NCBI RefSeq assembly: GCF_008014695.1 | Contig: NZ_VOXE01000003.1 | Location: 124,001 to 188,000 of the forward strand | DNA: 64,000 nt | Source of the DNA: Chryseobacterium sp. | GTDB taxonomy: Bacteria; Bacteroidota; Bacteroidia; Flavobacteriales; Weeksellaceae | Direction: 5' to 3' | Part shown: in pieces, positions 53,055 through 62,436 of the stretch | Numbering within the stretch: position 1 is the stretch's first letter | Layout: each line of letters opens with the position of its first letter | The notes under the pieces: generated by a model | Databases searched by the model: none | The model's input: only the letters and a program-made list of their open reading frames with translations | What the model was told of the DNA's origin: nothing | Position numbers and translations under genes: made by a program

Positions 53055-53705
53055 ATGAATAAGATTTTATTATTTTTGCTGAGTGTTCTGATGATCTCCT
53101 GCAACGGGCAGGAAAGCAAGAAGACCTTAACAAAAAATCAAAAAATGGACAGACAGAATTTAGAATATGTCACCTTCGGTGGCGGTTGTTTTTGGTGTGT
53201 AGAAAGCTGTTTCAACATGCTTAAAGGCGTAGACGCTGCAGTCTCCGGATATTCCGGCGGTCACAAAGACCATCCCACTTACGAAGAAGTATCTACCGGC
53301 GAAACCGGTCATGCAGAAGTGGTGCAGATTGCCTACGACCCGAAAATTATCTCGTATGAACAGCTGATGGATGTGTTCTTCTTCCTTCACGATCCTACAC
53401 AGCTGAACCGTCAGGGAAATGACGTAGGAACCCAGTACCGGTCTGTGATCTTTTACAAAGACGACGCGGAAAAAGCTAAAGCGGAAGCGGCCCTTAAAAA
53501 ATCAGAAGCATCCGGAAAATGGAGCGGGAAATATGTAACGGAACTGGTGCCGTTCAAGAAATTCTGGCCGGCAGAGCAGTACCATCAGGGATATTATGAA
53601 GCGAATCCCACTCAGCCTTACTGCAGCGCAGTGGTAGGTCCCAAGATCGCGAAATTCAAGAAACATTACGGCGAGCTCGGCATGCTGGAGCCCGAAACGG
53701 AATAA
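53055..53705 (+). CDS. msrA: Peptide-methionine (S)-S-oxide reductase, lipoprotein form
   Basis: A 216-residue MsrA with a lipoprotein signal (ends MISCNG) and the catalytic FGGGCFWCVE (Cys45). Further motifs are GYSGG, YEEVSTGETGHAEVV, DPTQLNRQGNDVGTQYRS and AEQYHQGY. It repairs oxidised methionine in envelope proteins. No fused MsrB domain. Confidence 0.93.
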   Translation: MNKILLFLLSVLMISCNGQESKKTLTKNQKMDRQNLEYVTFGGGCFWCVESCFNMLKGVDAAVSGYSGGHKDHPTYEEVSTGETGHAEVVQIAYDPKIISYEQLMDVFFFLHDPTQLNRQGNDVGTQYRSVIFYKDDAEKAKAEAALKKSEASGKWSGKYVTELVPFKKFWPAEQYHQGYYEANPTQPYCSAVVGPKIAKFKKHYGELGMLEPETE

Positions 53706-53709
53706 AATA

Positions 53710-53736
53710 AAAGCGGAGATTTTTTCTCCGCTTTTT
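53710..53736. terminator. Bidirectional terminator
   Basis: A 10-bp stem AAAGCGGAGA/TCTCCGCTTT with a T loop, between the converging msrA and acetyltransferase genes. Confidence 0.8.
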
Positions 53737-54185
53737 TATTTTCTGAACATTTCCGTGTGCGGAATGTCATCTTCCAGATATTTTTTGTCCGTTGCTTCAA
53801 ACCCTAATCCCGAATAAAATTGCAAAAGGTAATCCTGCGCCGATATTCTTACTGCAGTTGTTCTGAATTGGGCTTCTATGGTGTTTAAGGCAAATCTCAT
53901 GAGGATTTTTCCCAGTTTGAGCCGTCTGAATTTCTGATTGGTCAGTACCCTTCCGATTGAGGCTTCAGGATATTTGATTCCTGGAGCAAAAATCCGACAG
54001 TAAGCCGTGACTTCGCTGTCCTGTTCTGCCCATAGATGAAGTGCTTTTTCATCGTATCCGTCGAGATCAGGATAAGGACAGTTCTGTTCCACTACGAAAA
54101 CATCGATCCTTGCCTTTACAATATCATGAAATTCTTTCGTGGAGAGTTCCGCGAATGATTTGATGTTCCAGACGAGGTCTTTCAT
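53736..54185 (-). CDS. GNAT acetyltransferase, ElaA family
   Basis: A 149-residue GNAT protein with KARIDVFVVEQNCPYPDLDGYD (the ElaA signature), ASIGRVLTNQKFRRLKLGK for acetyl-CoA binding and a C-terminal FYSGLGFEA. The substrate is unknown. It overlaps engB by 4 bases (ATGA), a coupled pair. Confidence 0.85.
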   Translation of the reverse strand: MKDLVWNIKSFAELSTKEFHDIVKARIDVFVVEQNCPYPDLDGYDEKALHLWAEQDSEVTAYCRIFAPGIKYPEASIGRVLTNQKFRRLKLGKILMRFALNTIEAQFRTTAVRISAQDYLLQFYSGLGFEATDKKYLEDDIPHTEMFRK

Positions 54186-54802
54186 TCAAAAACAATTTTA
54201 TTTTCAACAAAAAACTGATTGGTTTTCGAAATAAATTTCAGGATTTCGTCGCCGCCTATCTTTTTCTCCGCCGAGGTCACATAAATCTCTGGAAGGTCTT
54301 CCCAGGTTTTCAGCAGTTCCGTTTTGTAGTGTTCAATATTTGCAATTACGGTGTTTGGTTTCAGTTTATCTGTTTTTGTGAAGACGATGGAAAAAGGGAT
54401 TCCGTTTTCGCCGCACCATTCAATAAATTCAACATCAATTAACTGCGGAGTATGGCGGGAATCGATCAGCACAAAAAGATTGGCCAGGTTTTTCCGGTTC
54501 AGCATATAGTTCGTGTTGATCTTTTCGAAATCCCGTCTCATGCTTTTTGAAACCCTTGCATAACCGTAGCCCGGCAAATCGGTCAGATACCACTTTTCAT
54601 TGATGATGAAATGGTTAATGAGTTGGGTTTTTCCCGGAGTCTGTGACGTTTTTGCCAGATCCTTAAAATTCAGCATGGCATTGATGAGGGAAGATTTTCC
54701 GACATTCGACCGCCCGATGAAGGCATATTCCGGGAATATCGGTTCCGGACAGTCCTGCCATCTCGAACTGCTTTTTACAAATTCCGCTGTTTTGATTACC
54801 AT
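54182..54802 (-). CDS. engB: Ribosome biogenesis GTPase EngB/YsxC
   Basis: About 206 residues: G1 GRSNVGKS, G2 region TPGKTQ, G3 DLPGYG, G4 TKTD and G5 TSAEK. It is needed for 50S subunit assembly. I start at MVIKTAEFV, where homologues begin. An upstream Met at 54820 would add 6 residues. Confidence 0.94.
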   Translation of the reverse strand: MVIKTAEFVKSSSRWQDCPEPIFPEYAFIGRSNVGKSSLINAMLNFKDLAKTSQTPGKTQLINHFIINEKWYLTDLPGYGYARVSKSMRRDFEKINTNYMLNRKNLANLFVLIDSRHTPQLIDVEFIEWCGENGIPFSIVFTKTDKLKPNTVIANIEHYKTELLKTWEDLPEIYVTSAEKKIGGDEILKFISKTNQFFVENKIVFE

Positions 54803-54845
54803 TTCTGAATATTTTTTCAAATTTAAGGAAATAAAAAATGGAAGA

Positions 54846-55625
54846 TTAAACTTCCATTTTCTTATTGTCTCTTTTTTGGAGCCAGCTGTACAGAATTTCG
54901 TTGAATTCGTCGGGCTTTTCCATCATCGCCGCATGTCCGCAACGGTCAATCCAGTATAAATCGGAATCGGGAAGAAATTTATTCATATCCACCGCAACTT
55001 CCGGCGGTGTAACATTATCCTGTTTTCCCCAGATCAGACACACAGGCGTCTGAATTCTCGGCAGATCTTTGAGCATATTGTGTTTGATAGCGCTTCGTGC
55101 AAGCATAACGGTTTTGATGCCTTTCATTCGGTCGTTGACTACCGAAAACACTTCATCTACGAGCTCCTCTGTAGCTACAATAGGGTCGTAAAAAACTTCT
55201 TCAGTCTTCTTTTTGATGTATTCTTTATCGCTTTTTCTTGGGAAACTGTCGCCGAAAGTTCTTTCGTAAAGACCGGAACTCCCAGTAAGCACAAGATGTT
55301 TGATAAGATCAGGTCTGGCAAGAGTCAATATGAGGCCGACATGTCCACCCATGGAATTTCCTACAATCGTAACCGGTTCCGTGGTTTTTTCTTCGATGAA
55401 TTTCCCAACGAATTTTGCAATGGTAGTGAGATTTGTATTTAACACCGTGAGATCATAAATGGGCAGCACGGGAACAAAAACCTTGTATCCTCTTTCAGAA
55501 AAAAAACTGATGGTTTTATCGAAATTGCTTAAACCGCCCATTAAACCGTGCAGTAAAATTAATGGATGCCCTTCACCCGCCTCAATAAAAGTGAATTTCT
55601 TTTCTTTTTTTGTTATGAATCTCAT
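54846..55625 (-). CDS. Alpha/beta hydrolase
   Basis: A 259-residue hydrolase with an LLHGLMGG oxyanion segment, nucleophile elbow GNSMGG (about residues 91-96), Asp in WGKQDNVTPP and His in DRCGHAAMMEKP. No signal peptide. The substrate is unknown. It lies 43 bases upstream of engB on the same strand. Confidence 0.85.
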   Translation of the reverse strand: MRFITKKEKKFTFIEAGEGHPLILLHGLMGGLSNFDKTISFFSERGYKVFVPVLPIYDLTVLNTNLTTIAKFVGKFIEEKTTEPVTIVGNSMGGHVGLILTLARPDLIKHLVLTGSSGLYERTFGDSFPRKSDKEYIKKKTEEVFYDPIVATEELVDEVFSVVNDRMKGIKTVMLARSAIKHNMLKDLPRIQTPVCLIWGKQDNVTPPEVAVDMNKFLPDSDLYWIDRCGHAAMMEKPDEFNEILYSWLQKRDNKKMEV

Positions 55626-55828
55626 ATAAACGCTTATCAGCCTTGCAAAAATACAAATTTAACACCAACTTCATTTACCTTAAATGAATTTTCAATAAAT
55701 GTATGAATTTTAAGAACATCCTCGTAATTAATTTTTATCCATTCACGCTATTATTCCCGTTCTCATAACCGCTTTTATATCAAACATTTAATGATCAAAA
55801 CCAAAACTTATTAACATTAAGTCAAAAA

Positions 55829-55844
55829 GTGGGAAAAAGTGGGA
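55829..55844 (+). promoter_or_regulatory. MraZ operator repeats
   Basis: Two GTGGGA boxes at 55829-55834 and 55839-55844, spaced 10 bp. This is the typical binding pattern of MraZ for autoregulation of the dcw cluster. Confidence 0.75.
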
Positions 55845-55863
55845 GGATTTAAAAATTATTATA

Positions 55864-55871
55864 TAAATTTG
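55864..55871 (+). promoter_or_regulatory. Promoter -7 box of mraZ
   Basis: TAAATTTG, 6 bases before the ATG at 55878. The transcript would be leaderless or nearly so. No clear -33 element is visible; the MraZ boxes lie where it would be. Confidence 0.5.
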
Positions 55872-55877
55872 TCCCAA

Positions 55878-56345
55878 ATGAAGAATTTCATCGGAACATA
55901 CGAGTGTAAAATTGACGACAAAGGCCGCCTCAAACTGCCTTCTTCGCTGGTAAAACAGATGGAGGATTTTGGGGGCGACGCATTTGTCGTGAAGCGTTCT
56001 GTGTTTCAGCCCTGTCTGGAAGTTTATCCAATGAAAGGCTGGGAAAAACTGATGGAAAAACTGAATAAGCTCAACCGTTTCATCAAAAAAAACGCTGACT
56101 TTATCAGGATATTTACGGCGGGTGTTAAAACCGTGGAACCCGATAATGTAGGCAGACTGCAGATTTCAAGAGATCTGGTACAGTTTGCAGGTCTTAAAAA
56201 GGAAATCGTGATTACGAGTGCCGGAGAACTGTTTGAAATCTGGGACAAAGAAGCGTACGAAAATGTCATCGCCACTTCCGAAGAAGATTTTGCAAAACAG
56301 GCCGAAGAAGTAATGGGCGACATCAGTTTTGATGACGAAAATTAA
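55878..56345 (+). CDS. mraZ: Transcriptional regulator MraZ
   Basis: A 155-residue protein with two SpoVT/AbrB-like halves: IGTYECKIDDKGRLKLPSSL and VEPDNVGRLQISRDLV. It represses the dcw operon through the GTGGGA repeats just upstream. I choose MKNFIGTY; the longer frame from 55839 would run through the operator and promoter. First gene of the cluster. Confidence 0.92.
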   Translation: MKNFIGTYECKIDDKGRLKLPSSLVKQMEDFGGDAFVVKRSVFQPCLEVYPMKGWEKLMEKLNKLNRFIKKNADFIRIFTAGVKTVEPDNVGRLQISRDLVQFAGLKKEIVITSAGELFEIWDKEAYENVIATSEEDFAKQAEEVMGDISFDDEN

Positions 56346-56401
56346 GCCGATCACTTTTAACAGTCCTTATTTCTAATCAAGTCCTATTCAAAAAATAAAA
56401 A

Positions 56402-57295
56402 ATGTATCATAATCCAGTCCTTTTAAAGCAAAGTGTAGATGATTTGGTGACGAATCCGGACGGAATTTATGTAGATGTCACCTTCGGCGGCGGCGGCCAT
56501 TCAAAAGAAATTTTGAAAAGACTGTCTGAAAAAGGAAAACTTTTCGCTTTCGATCAGGATCTGGATGCATTAAAAAATAATATTGATGACAGCCGTTTTA
56601 CTCTAATCAACCAGAATTTCAGGTTTTTAGAAAATTCCCTTATGGTGTACGGACTTAAGCAGGTTGACGGAGTTTTAGCGGATCTGGGCGTTTCATCCCA
56701 TCAGTTTGATGAAGCCGCACGGGGATTTTCAACGCGGAGCGATGCGCCTTTGGACATGAGAATGAATGTTCAACAACTTTTGGATGCCAAAAAAGTCATC
56801 AATGACTATGAAGAAGAACAGCTTGCCGACATTTTTTATTATTACGGCGAACTGAGAGAAGCCCGGAAACTGGCCCGCGAAATTGTTCACCACCGTAAAC
56901 TGAAACCGATTGAAACCACGGAAGACCTGAAAAAACTCTTCAATTACATCCCTCAGTTTAAGCAGAATAAATTTTTCGCTCAGGTTTTTCAGGCCATCCG
57001 GATTGAAGTGAATCAGGAGCTTGAAGCGCTTAAGGAAATGCTGGTTCAGGCTTACCGGATCTTAAAACCCGGCGGTAGACTTGTCGTGATCTCTTATCAT
57101 TCACTAGAAGACCGCCTTGTAAAAAGATTTCTCAAAAACGGAATGTTTGAAGGTGAACCGGAAAGGGACATTTACGGTAATTATTCCAAAACCTTTGAAC
57201 TGCTCAAAAACAAAGCGGTAATTCCGGAAAAAGAAGAGATTGATGAAAATTCCAGAGCACGAAGCGCAAAGATGAGGACAGGAATTAAAATCTAA
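56402..57295 (+). CDS. rsmH: 16S rRNA (cytosine-1402-N4)-methyltransferase
   Basis: A 297-residue RsmH/MraW: N-terminal MYHNPVLLKQSVDDL, SAM motif YVDVTFGGGGHSKEIL, LADLGVSSHQFDEAARGFS and GGRLVVISYHSLEDRLVKRF. It methylates C1402 of 16S rRNA. Second gene of the dcw cluster. Confidence 0.96.
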   Translation: MYHNPVLLKQSVDDLVTNPDGIYVDVTFGGGGHSKEILKRLSEKGKLFAFDQDLDALKNNIDDSRFTLINQNFRFLENSLMVYGLKQVDGVLADLGVSSHQFDEAARGFSTRSDAPLDMRMNVQQLLDAKKVINDYEEEQLADIFYYYGELREARKLAREIVHHRKLKPIETTEDLKKLFNYIPQFKQNKFFAQVFQAIRIEVNQELEALKEMLVQAYRILKPGGRLVVISYHSLEDRLVKRFLKNGMFEGEPERDIYGNYSKTFELLKNKAVIPEKEEIDENSRARSAKMRTGIKI

Positions 57296-57303
57296 TATTT
57301 TAA

Positions 57304-57669
57304 ATGGCGAAAAGAACTGCATATAAACCCCAGAAGAAACTCACTTTTATAGATATTGTAAAAGGAAATTTCCTGAACCGGGATGAGATCAAAAATCATT
57401 ACCAGTTTTTTTTGCTGCTGTTTGTATTGATGATGATCATGATTTACAGCAATCACCTCGTGAACCAGAAAATTGAAACCGTAAATCAGCTCAAAGAAGA
57501 AACAGAAGAATATAAATCGCGGAATGCGTATGCGCAAAGCCGCCTGATAAAAGTAAAAATGGAGTCCGAACTCGGCAAAGAAATGCTGCAGGACTCCCTG
57601 ATGACCTTAGAAAATCATCCTCACAAACTATTGATAAAATTAGACAGTACAGATGGCGGTTCAAAATGA
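57304..57669 (+). CDS. FtsL-like division protein
   Basis: A 121-residue bitopic protein with a basic cytoplasmic N terminus, one membrane helix (about 37-53) and a short coiled coil (about 58-90). Position between rsmH and ftsI, plus this shape, identify it as FtsL-like despite low sequence conservation. It overlaps ftsI by 17 bases. Confidence 0.82.
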   Translation: MAKRTAYKPQKKLTFIDIVKGNFLNRDEIKNHYQFFLLLFVLMMIMIYSNHLVNQKIETVNQLKEETEEYKSRNAYAQSRLIKVKMESELGKEMLQDSLMTLENHPHKLLIKLDSTDGGSK

Positions 57670-59644
57670 ATACGACGTAAAGCGTAAAAAAACATTAAGA
57701 TGGGGCTACCTTTTTGCAGGGTGTGCCTTCCTTCTGTTTGTGGTGTTTTTGGCCAGAATCGTTGTGCTTCAGAATACCAATGTCAAAGAAATCAAGGAAG
57801 ATTATATCAGCAAAAATTACCGCGAGGCCACTCTGAAAGCAGCCCGCGGAAACCTGTATGCTGCCGATGGGTCTATCTTGGCCACTACCGTCATGAGATA
57901 TGACATTTTCATCGATTTCAAGGTTATAAAAGACACCGTATACAACCAGAATATCGGCGATTTGACCGATTCCCTGAGCAAAATGTTCGGGAAACCGCGA
58001 AGTTATTTCCGCGCCAAGTTCGACAGCAACCGCAAAGCCAAAAACCAGTATTTCTCCTTGATTAAAGGGCTGGATTTTGATGATTACGACCGGATCCGGA
58101 AGTTTCCCCTTTTCAACAAAGGAAAAAACAAAGGCGGCTTCATCGTAGACCGTAATTACAAACGGGAACTCGCCACCACCGAAATCGGTTCCGGAACCAT
58201 AGGGATGGATAACGAGCAATACAAGTCAGGCCTCGAAGGCGCCTTTTCGAAATATTTAACAGGAACAGACGGGAAAAGACTTGAACAGCGCATCAACTCA
58301 AGTCAGTGGAAACCCATAGATTTCTGGAAAGTAAAGGAACCGGTTGATGGTCAGGATGTTTATACCACCATTGATCTCAGAATCCAGGATATTGCTCATT
58401 CCGCCCTCGAAAAACAATTGGTGAATTTTGATGCTGATCACGGCTGTGTTGTGGTGATGGAAGTGGCTACGGGAAAAGTGAAAGCGATGGTAAATCTCCG
58501 ACGCACCGAACCGGGCGTTTACGTTGATGCGTACAATTATGCATTGAAAGATGCTACTGAACCGGGCTCCACATTCAAAACAGTTTCTCTTCTGGCCGCG
58601 ATGGATGATGGTTTCATTGATGAAAATACCACCGTGGATGTTGGAAACGGCGTCTGGACCTATGCAAAACAGAGGATTTCAGACGGTCACGGCGGCGGAA
58701 CATACGAAATCTCTGATGTTCTGGCAAAATCCAGCAACGTGGGCTCCGCAAAGCTGATTACAAAGTACTATGCCGATAAACCGCAGGTTTTCCTGGATCA
58801 TCTGAGAAGGTGGAAAATGTTCGAGAAACTGGATATTGAATTGCCGGGAGCTTCTAAACCATATATTGTTACACCCGAGGAAACCAGATGGAACGCAGCT
58901 ACTCTGGCCTCACTTGCGTATGGTTATTCCTCAAGATTCAATTTGCTGCAGCTCACTACTTTCTACAACGGAGTTGCCAATAAAGGAAAAATGCTGAAAC
59001 CGCTTTTCATTGATAAAATAATGAAAGACGGTCAAACTTTATATGAAGCGAAACCGGAAGTGATGGTGAGCAAAATGGCTTCTGAAAAGGCGATCAATAT
59101 GATGACCAGTGCATTAACGAAGGCTGTTGAAAAGGGAACCGCAAAAAGCATCTTCACCCCGAACCTCAAAATGGCAGGTAAAACAGGTACCGCAAGATTT
59201 GAATACTGGAAACCCGGCCCCGCAAAATATCAGGCTTCCTTTGCCGGATTTTATCCTGCAGATAATCCGAAATATACCTGTATCGTGATGATCAATCAGC
59301 CCGATACTTCCAAAGGTTTTTACGGCGCTGCCGTTTCAGCTCCGGTTTTCAAGGAAATCGCAGGAAAAACGTTCCTGAAGACCCCGCAGAATATCGAAAA
59401 GGAACTGCTGGTCGACAGAAAAGTTGATCTGAGCAAAATGGTGAAACCACGCGTAAAAATCGTCGTGAACGGAAACCAAATGCCAAGTGTGGTTGGTCTG
59501 ATCGGAAAAAACATTATTCCGCAGCTGGAAAACTTAGGTTACCGCGTCGATTTCAAAGGAGTCGGGAAAATTCGCGAACAGTTTCCGCTTGAAGGCACAA
59601 TTATTAAAAAAAATCAAAGAATATATCTGTCTCTGCAGAATTAA
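57653..59644 (+). CDS. ftsI: Division-specific penicillin-binding protein (FtsI/PBP3 type)
   Basis: A 663-residue transpeptidase: an N-terminal membrane helix (about 15-35), a PBP dimer domain, SxxK in EPGSTFKTV, SxN in AKSSNVGSAK, KTG in AGKTGTARFEY, and a C-terminal PASTA domain (about 600-663). It cross-links septal peptidoglycan. The dcw position supports the division role. Confidence 0.93.
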   Translation: MAVQNEYDVKRKKTLRWGYLFAGCAFLLFVVFLARIVVLQNTNVKEIKEDYISKNYREATLKAARGNLYAADGSILATTVMRYDIFIDFKVIKDTVYNQNIGDLTDSLSKMFGKPRSYFRAKFDSNRKAKNQYFSLIKGLDFDDYDRIRKFPLFNKGKNKGGFIVDRNYKRELATTEIGSGTIGMDNEQYKSGLEGAFSKYLTGTDGKRLEQRINSSQWKPIDFWKVKEPVDGQDVYTTIDLRIQDIAHSALEKQLVNFDADHGCVVVMEVATGKVKAMVNLRRTEPGVYVDAYNYALKDATEPGSTFKTVSLLAAMDDGFIDENTTVDVGNGVWTYAKQRISDGHGGGTYEISDVLAKSSNVGSAKLITKYYADKPQVFLDHLRRWKMFEKLDIELPGASKPYIVTPEETRWNAATLASLAYGYSSRFNLLQLTTFYNGVANKGKMLKPLFIDKIMKDGQTLYEAKPEVMVSKMASEKAINMMTSALTKAVEKGTAKSIFTPNLKMAGKTGTARFEYWKPGPAKYQASFAGFYPADNPKYTCIVMINQPDTSKGFYGAAVSAPVFKEIAGKTFLKTPQNIEKELLVDRKVDLSKMVKPRVKIVVNGNQMPSVVGLIGKNIIPQLENLGYRVDFKGVGKIREQFPLEGTIIKKNQRIYLSLQN

Positions 59645-59657
59645 TTCTTAAAAACAG

Positions 59658-61118
59658 ATGAATTTAGAAGCATTATTAAACCGCATCTCCGTTCTGGAAA
59701 TTATTGGAAACACGAGCCAAAACATTTCAGAAATCGTTTTCGACAGCCGAAAAGCCGTGGAAGATTCGATGTACGTTGCCCTGAAAGGATCTGTTTCAGA
59801 CGGTCATTCATTTATTGCGGCAGCTATTGAAAAAGGGGCAAAAGCAATTGTATGCGAAGATTTTCCGGCAAATCTGGAAGCGAAAATCATCTACATCAAA
59901 GTAAAGGATGCGTCGGTAACGCTAGGAAATCTTGCCGCAAATTTTTACGGAAATCCTTCTGAAAAACTAAACCTCATCGGAGTAACGGGAACGAACGGGA
60001 AAACCACGACAACAACTCTTCTCTTCGACATTTTCACTCAGCTTGGGTTTAAATGCGCACTCGTTTCAACAGTAGAATACCGGATTGCAGACGAAATCAT
60101 TCCCTCCACCCATACAACTCCAGATGTGATCCGGCTGAACCAGATGCTTGCAAAAGCAGTGGAAAAAGGCTGTGAATATGCTTTTATGGAAGTTTCTTCA
60201 CACGGGATCCATCAGAAGCGAACCGAAGGTCTGCATTTTAAGATCGCCGGTTTTACGAATCTCACCCACGATCATCTGGATTATCATCAGACTTTTGGAG
60301 AATATCTGAAAACCAAAAAAAGGTTTTTTGATGAACTGAATGCCGATGCGGTAGCCATTGTAAACATCGATGACAAAAACGGCAGTGTCATGCTGCAGAA
60401 CACGAAAGCGGTCCAAAAAACCTATGCTTTGAAGACAATGGCCGATTATCACGGAAAAATTCTGGAAGCGGATTTCAACGGAATGCTTCTGAACTTCGGC
60501 GGAAAAGAATTCTGGACGACATTAACCGGAAAATTCAATGTGTACAATCTCCTTCTGGCGTTTGCCATCACTGTGGAGAGCGGATTTGCAGAGGATGAAG
60601 TACTGCAGGCCATTTCGAAATTAAAAAGAGTGAAGGGAAGGTTTGAAACTCTGAGATCAGACGGCGGAATCTTCATTGTAGTGGATTATGCCCACACTCC
60701 CGACGCGCTGGAAAATATTCTGGATTCCATCAACGAGATCCGCACAAAAAATGAAAGGCTGATCACCGTTTTCGGTTGTGGCGGCGACAGAGATAACGCA
60801 AAAAGGCCGGAAATGGGGAAAATCGCCACGAGAAAATCGACGCTTGCGATTATCACTTCGGACAACCCCAGGAGTGAAAATCCGGAAGCCATCATCAAAG
60901 AAATTGAAGCGGGTGTTGAGCCACAGAACTTCAGCAAGTACACTTCAATTCCGGACCGTAAAGAAGCCATAAAAATGGCTCTGAAATTTGCAGAACCAAG
61001 GGATATCATTCTTCTTGCCGGCAAAGGCCACGAGAACTATCAGGAAATCAATGGCGAGAAAAATCATTTCGATGACAAAGAAATGATTCTGGATCTGGCG
61101 AGAAAAATGTCAAAATAA
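59658..61118 (+). CDS. murE: UDP-MurNAc-tripeptide ligase MurE
   Basis: A 486-residue Mur ligase: ATP motif GVTGTNGKTTT, HTTPD, MEVSSHGIHQKR, NLTHDHLDYH and VVDYAHTPDAL. The DNPRSENP motif indicates meso-diaminopimelate as the added residue. Cytoplasmic. Confidence 0.96.
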   Translation: MNLEALLNRISVLEIIGNTSQNISEIVFDSRKAVEDSMYVALKGSVSDGHSFIAAAIEKGAKAIVCEDFPANLEAKIIYIKVKDASVTLGNLAANFYGNPSEKLNLIGVTGTNGKTTTTTLLFDIFTQLGFKCALVSTVEYRIADEIIPSTHTTPDVIRLNQMLAKAVEKGCEYAFMEVSSHGIHQKRTEGLHFKIAGFTNLTHDHLDYHQTFGEYLKTKKRFFDELNADAVAIVNIDDKNGSVMLQNTKAVQKTYALKTMADYHGKILEADFNGMLLNFGGKEFWTTLTGKFNVYNLLLAFAITVESGFAEDEVLQAISKLKRVKGRFETLRSDGGIFIVVDYAHTPDALENILDSINEIRTKNERLITVFGCGGDRDNAKRPEMGKIATRKSTLAIITSDNPRSENPEAIIKEIEAGVEPQNFSKYTSIPDRKEAIKMALKFAEPRDIILLAGKGHENYQEINGEKNHFDDKEMILDLARKMSK

Positions 61119-61135
61119 TTTAAAACAGGAAAGAA

Positions 61136-62377
61136 ATGCTGTATTACCTCTACGAATATTTTACCGCCCACGGAATCCACATTCCGGGGATGAATCTTTT
61201 GCGTTACATTTCTTTTCGTGCAGCAATGGCTGTTTTGCTTTCTCTCATCATTGCCCTTGCTTACGGTAAAAGAATCATCAATTATCTGAGGTCGAAGCAG
61301 ATGGGCGAACTGGTGCGCGATTTAGGGCTCGAAGGGCAGAAACAAAAAGAAGGCACGCCAACCATGGGTGGACTCATCATTATTATGGCCACTTTAATTC
61401 CGGTCTTGCTTTTTACACGGGTGTACAATGTTTATATCATGCTGCTTATCATTTCGGTGGTTTGGATGGGACTGATTGGTTTTATTGATGATTATCTGAA
61501 GAAAATTAAGAAAAACAAGGATGGGCTGAGCGGAAAATTCAAGGTAATCGGTCAGGTCGGGTTGGGCCTTATTGTTGGGATTACGATGTATTTTCATCCC
61601 GACATTACGATCAAAAGAAAATATTCTGACGCACCGGTAGTGAACAGAAACAATGTGGAAACCAACTTTATGCCGACCGAAAAGGCCACTATTTCCACGG
61701 TACCTTTTATTAAAAATAACGAATTCGACTACAGCGGTCTTTTATTTTGGATGACTCCCGAAGAAGCACACGAATGGGCTTGGATTGTCTTTATTCCGAT
61801 TGTGATTTTCATCGTTACGGCAGTATCAAATGGTGCAAATATCACCGACGGAATTGACGGTCTTGCGGCCGGAACAAGCGTCGTCATACTTCTGGCGCTG
61901 GCATTTTTCGCCTACATTTCAGGAAACATCATTTTTGCAGATTACCTCAACATCATGTTTCTCCCAAACATGGGCGAGACGACCATTTTTGCTCTCGCAC
62001 TGGTGGGAGCCGTCATCGGGTTTTTCTGGTACAATACCTATCCGGCGCAGGTGTTCATGGGCGATACAGGAAGTCTGATGCTGGGCGGCGTAATTGCCGT
62101 TTTGGCGGTGATTTTAAGAAAAGAACTGATGATTCCGGTGCTCTGCGGAATATTTCTGATCGAAAATATTTCAGTGATGCTTCAGGTGGCCGTTTTTAAA
62201 TACAGAAAAAGAAAATTCGGGCTCGAATACGCACAGAATAACAGACTTTTCAAGATGTCTCCGCTTCACCATCATTATCAGAAAGAAGGATATCACGAAA
62301 GTAAGATTGTGAACCGTATGGTCATTATCGGAGTCATGTTTGCGATTATCTGTCTAATCACTCTTAAAGTAAGATAG
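61136..62377 (+). CDS. mraY: Phospho-MurNAc-pentapeptide transferase MraY
   Basis: A 413-residue polytopic enzyme with ten membrane helices: [17 protein letters not shown] (catalytic Asp pair), [24 protein letters not shown] and SPLHHHYQ. It forms lipid I at the inner membrane. It has an insertion of about 50 residues (about 165-215) typical of Bacteroidota. Confidence 0.96.
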   Translation: MLYYLYEYFTAHGIHIPGMNLLRYISFRAAMAVLLSLIIALAYGKRIINYLRSKQMGELVRDLGLEGQKQKEGTPTMGGLIIIMATLIPVLLFTRVYNVYIMLLIISVVWMGLIGFIDDYLKKIKKNKDGLSGKFKVIGQVGLGLIVGITMYFHPDITIKRKYSDAPVVNRNNVETNFMPTEKATISTVPFIKNNEFDYSGLLFWMTPEEAHEWAWIVFIPIVIFIVTAVSNGANITDGIDGLAAGTSVVILLALAFFAYISGNIIFADYLNIMFLPNMGETTIFALALVGAVIGFFWYNTYPAQVFMGDTGSLMLGGVIAVLAVILRKELMIPVLCGIFLIENISVMLQVAVFKYRKRKFGLEYAQNNRLFKMSPLHHHYQKEGYHESKIVNRMVIIGVMFAIICLITLKVR

Positions 62378-62436
62378 AGATTTGCCTGAATTGGAGAAAT
62401 TTAATAATGGTTTTCCATTAAAATAAAAAAGTTAGA

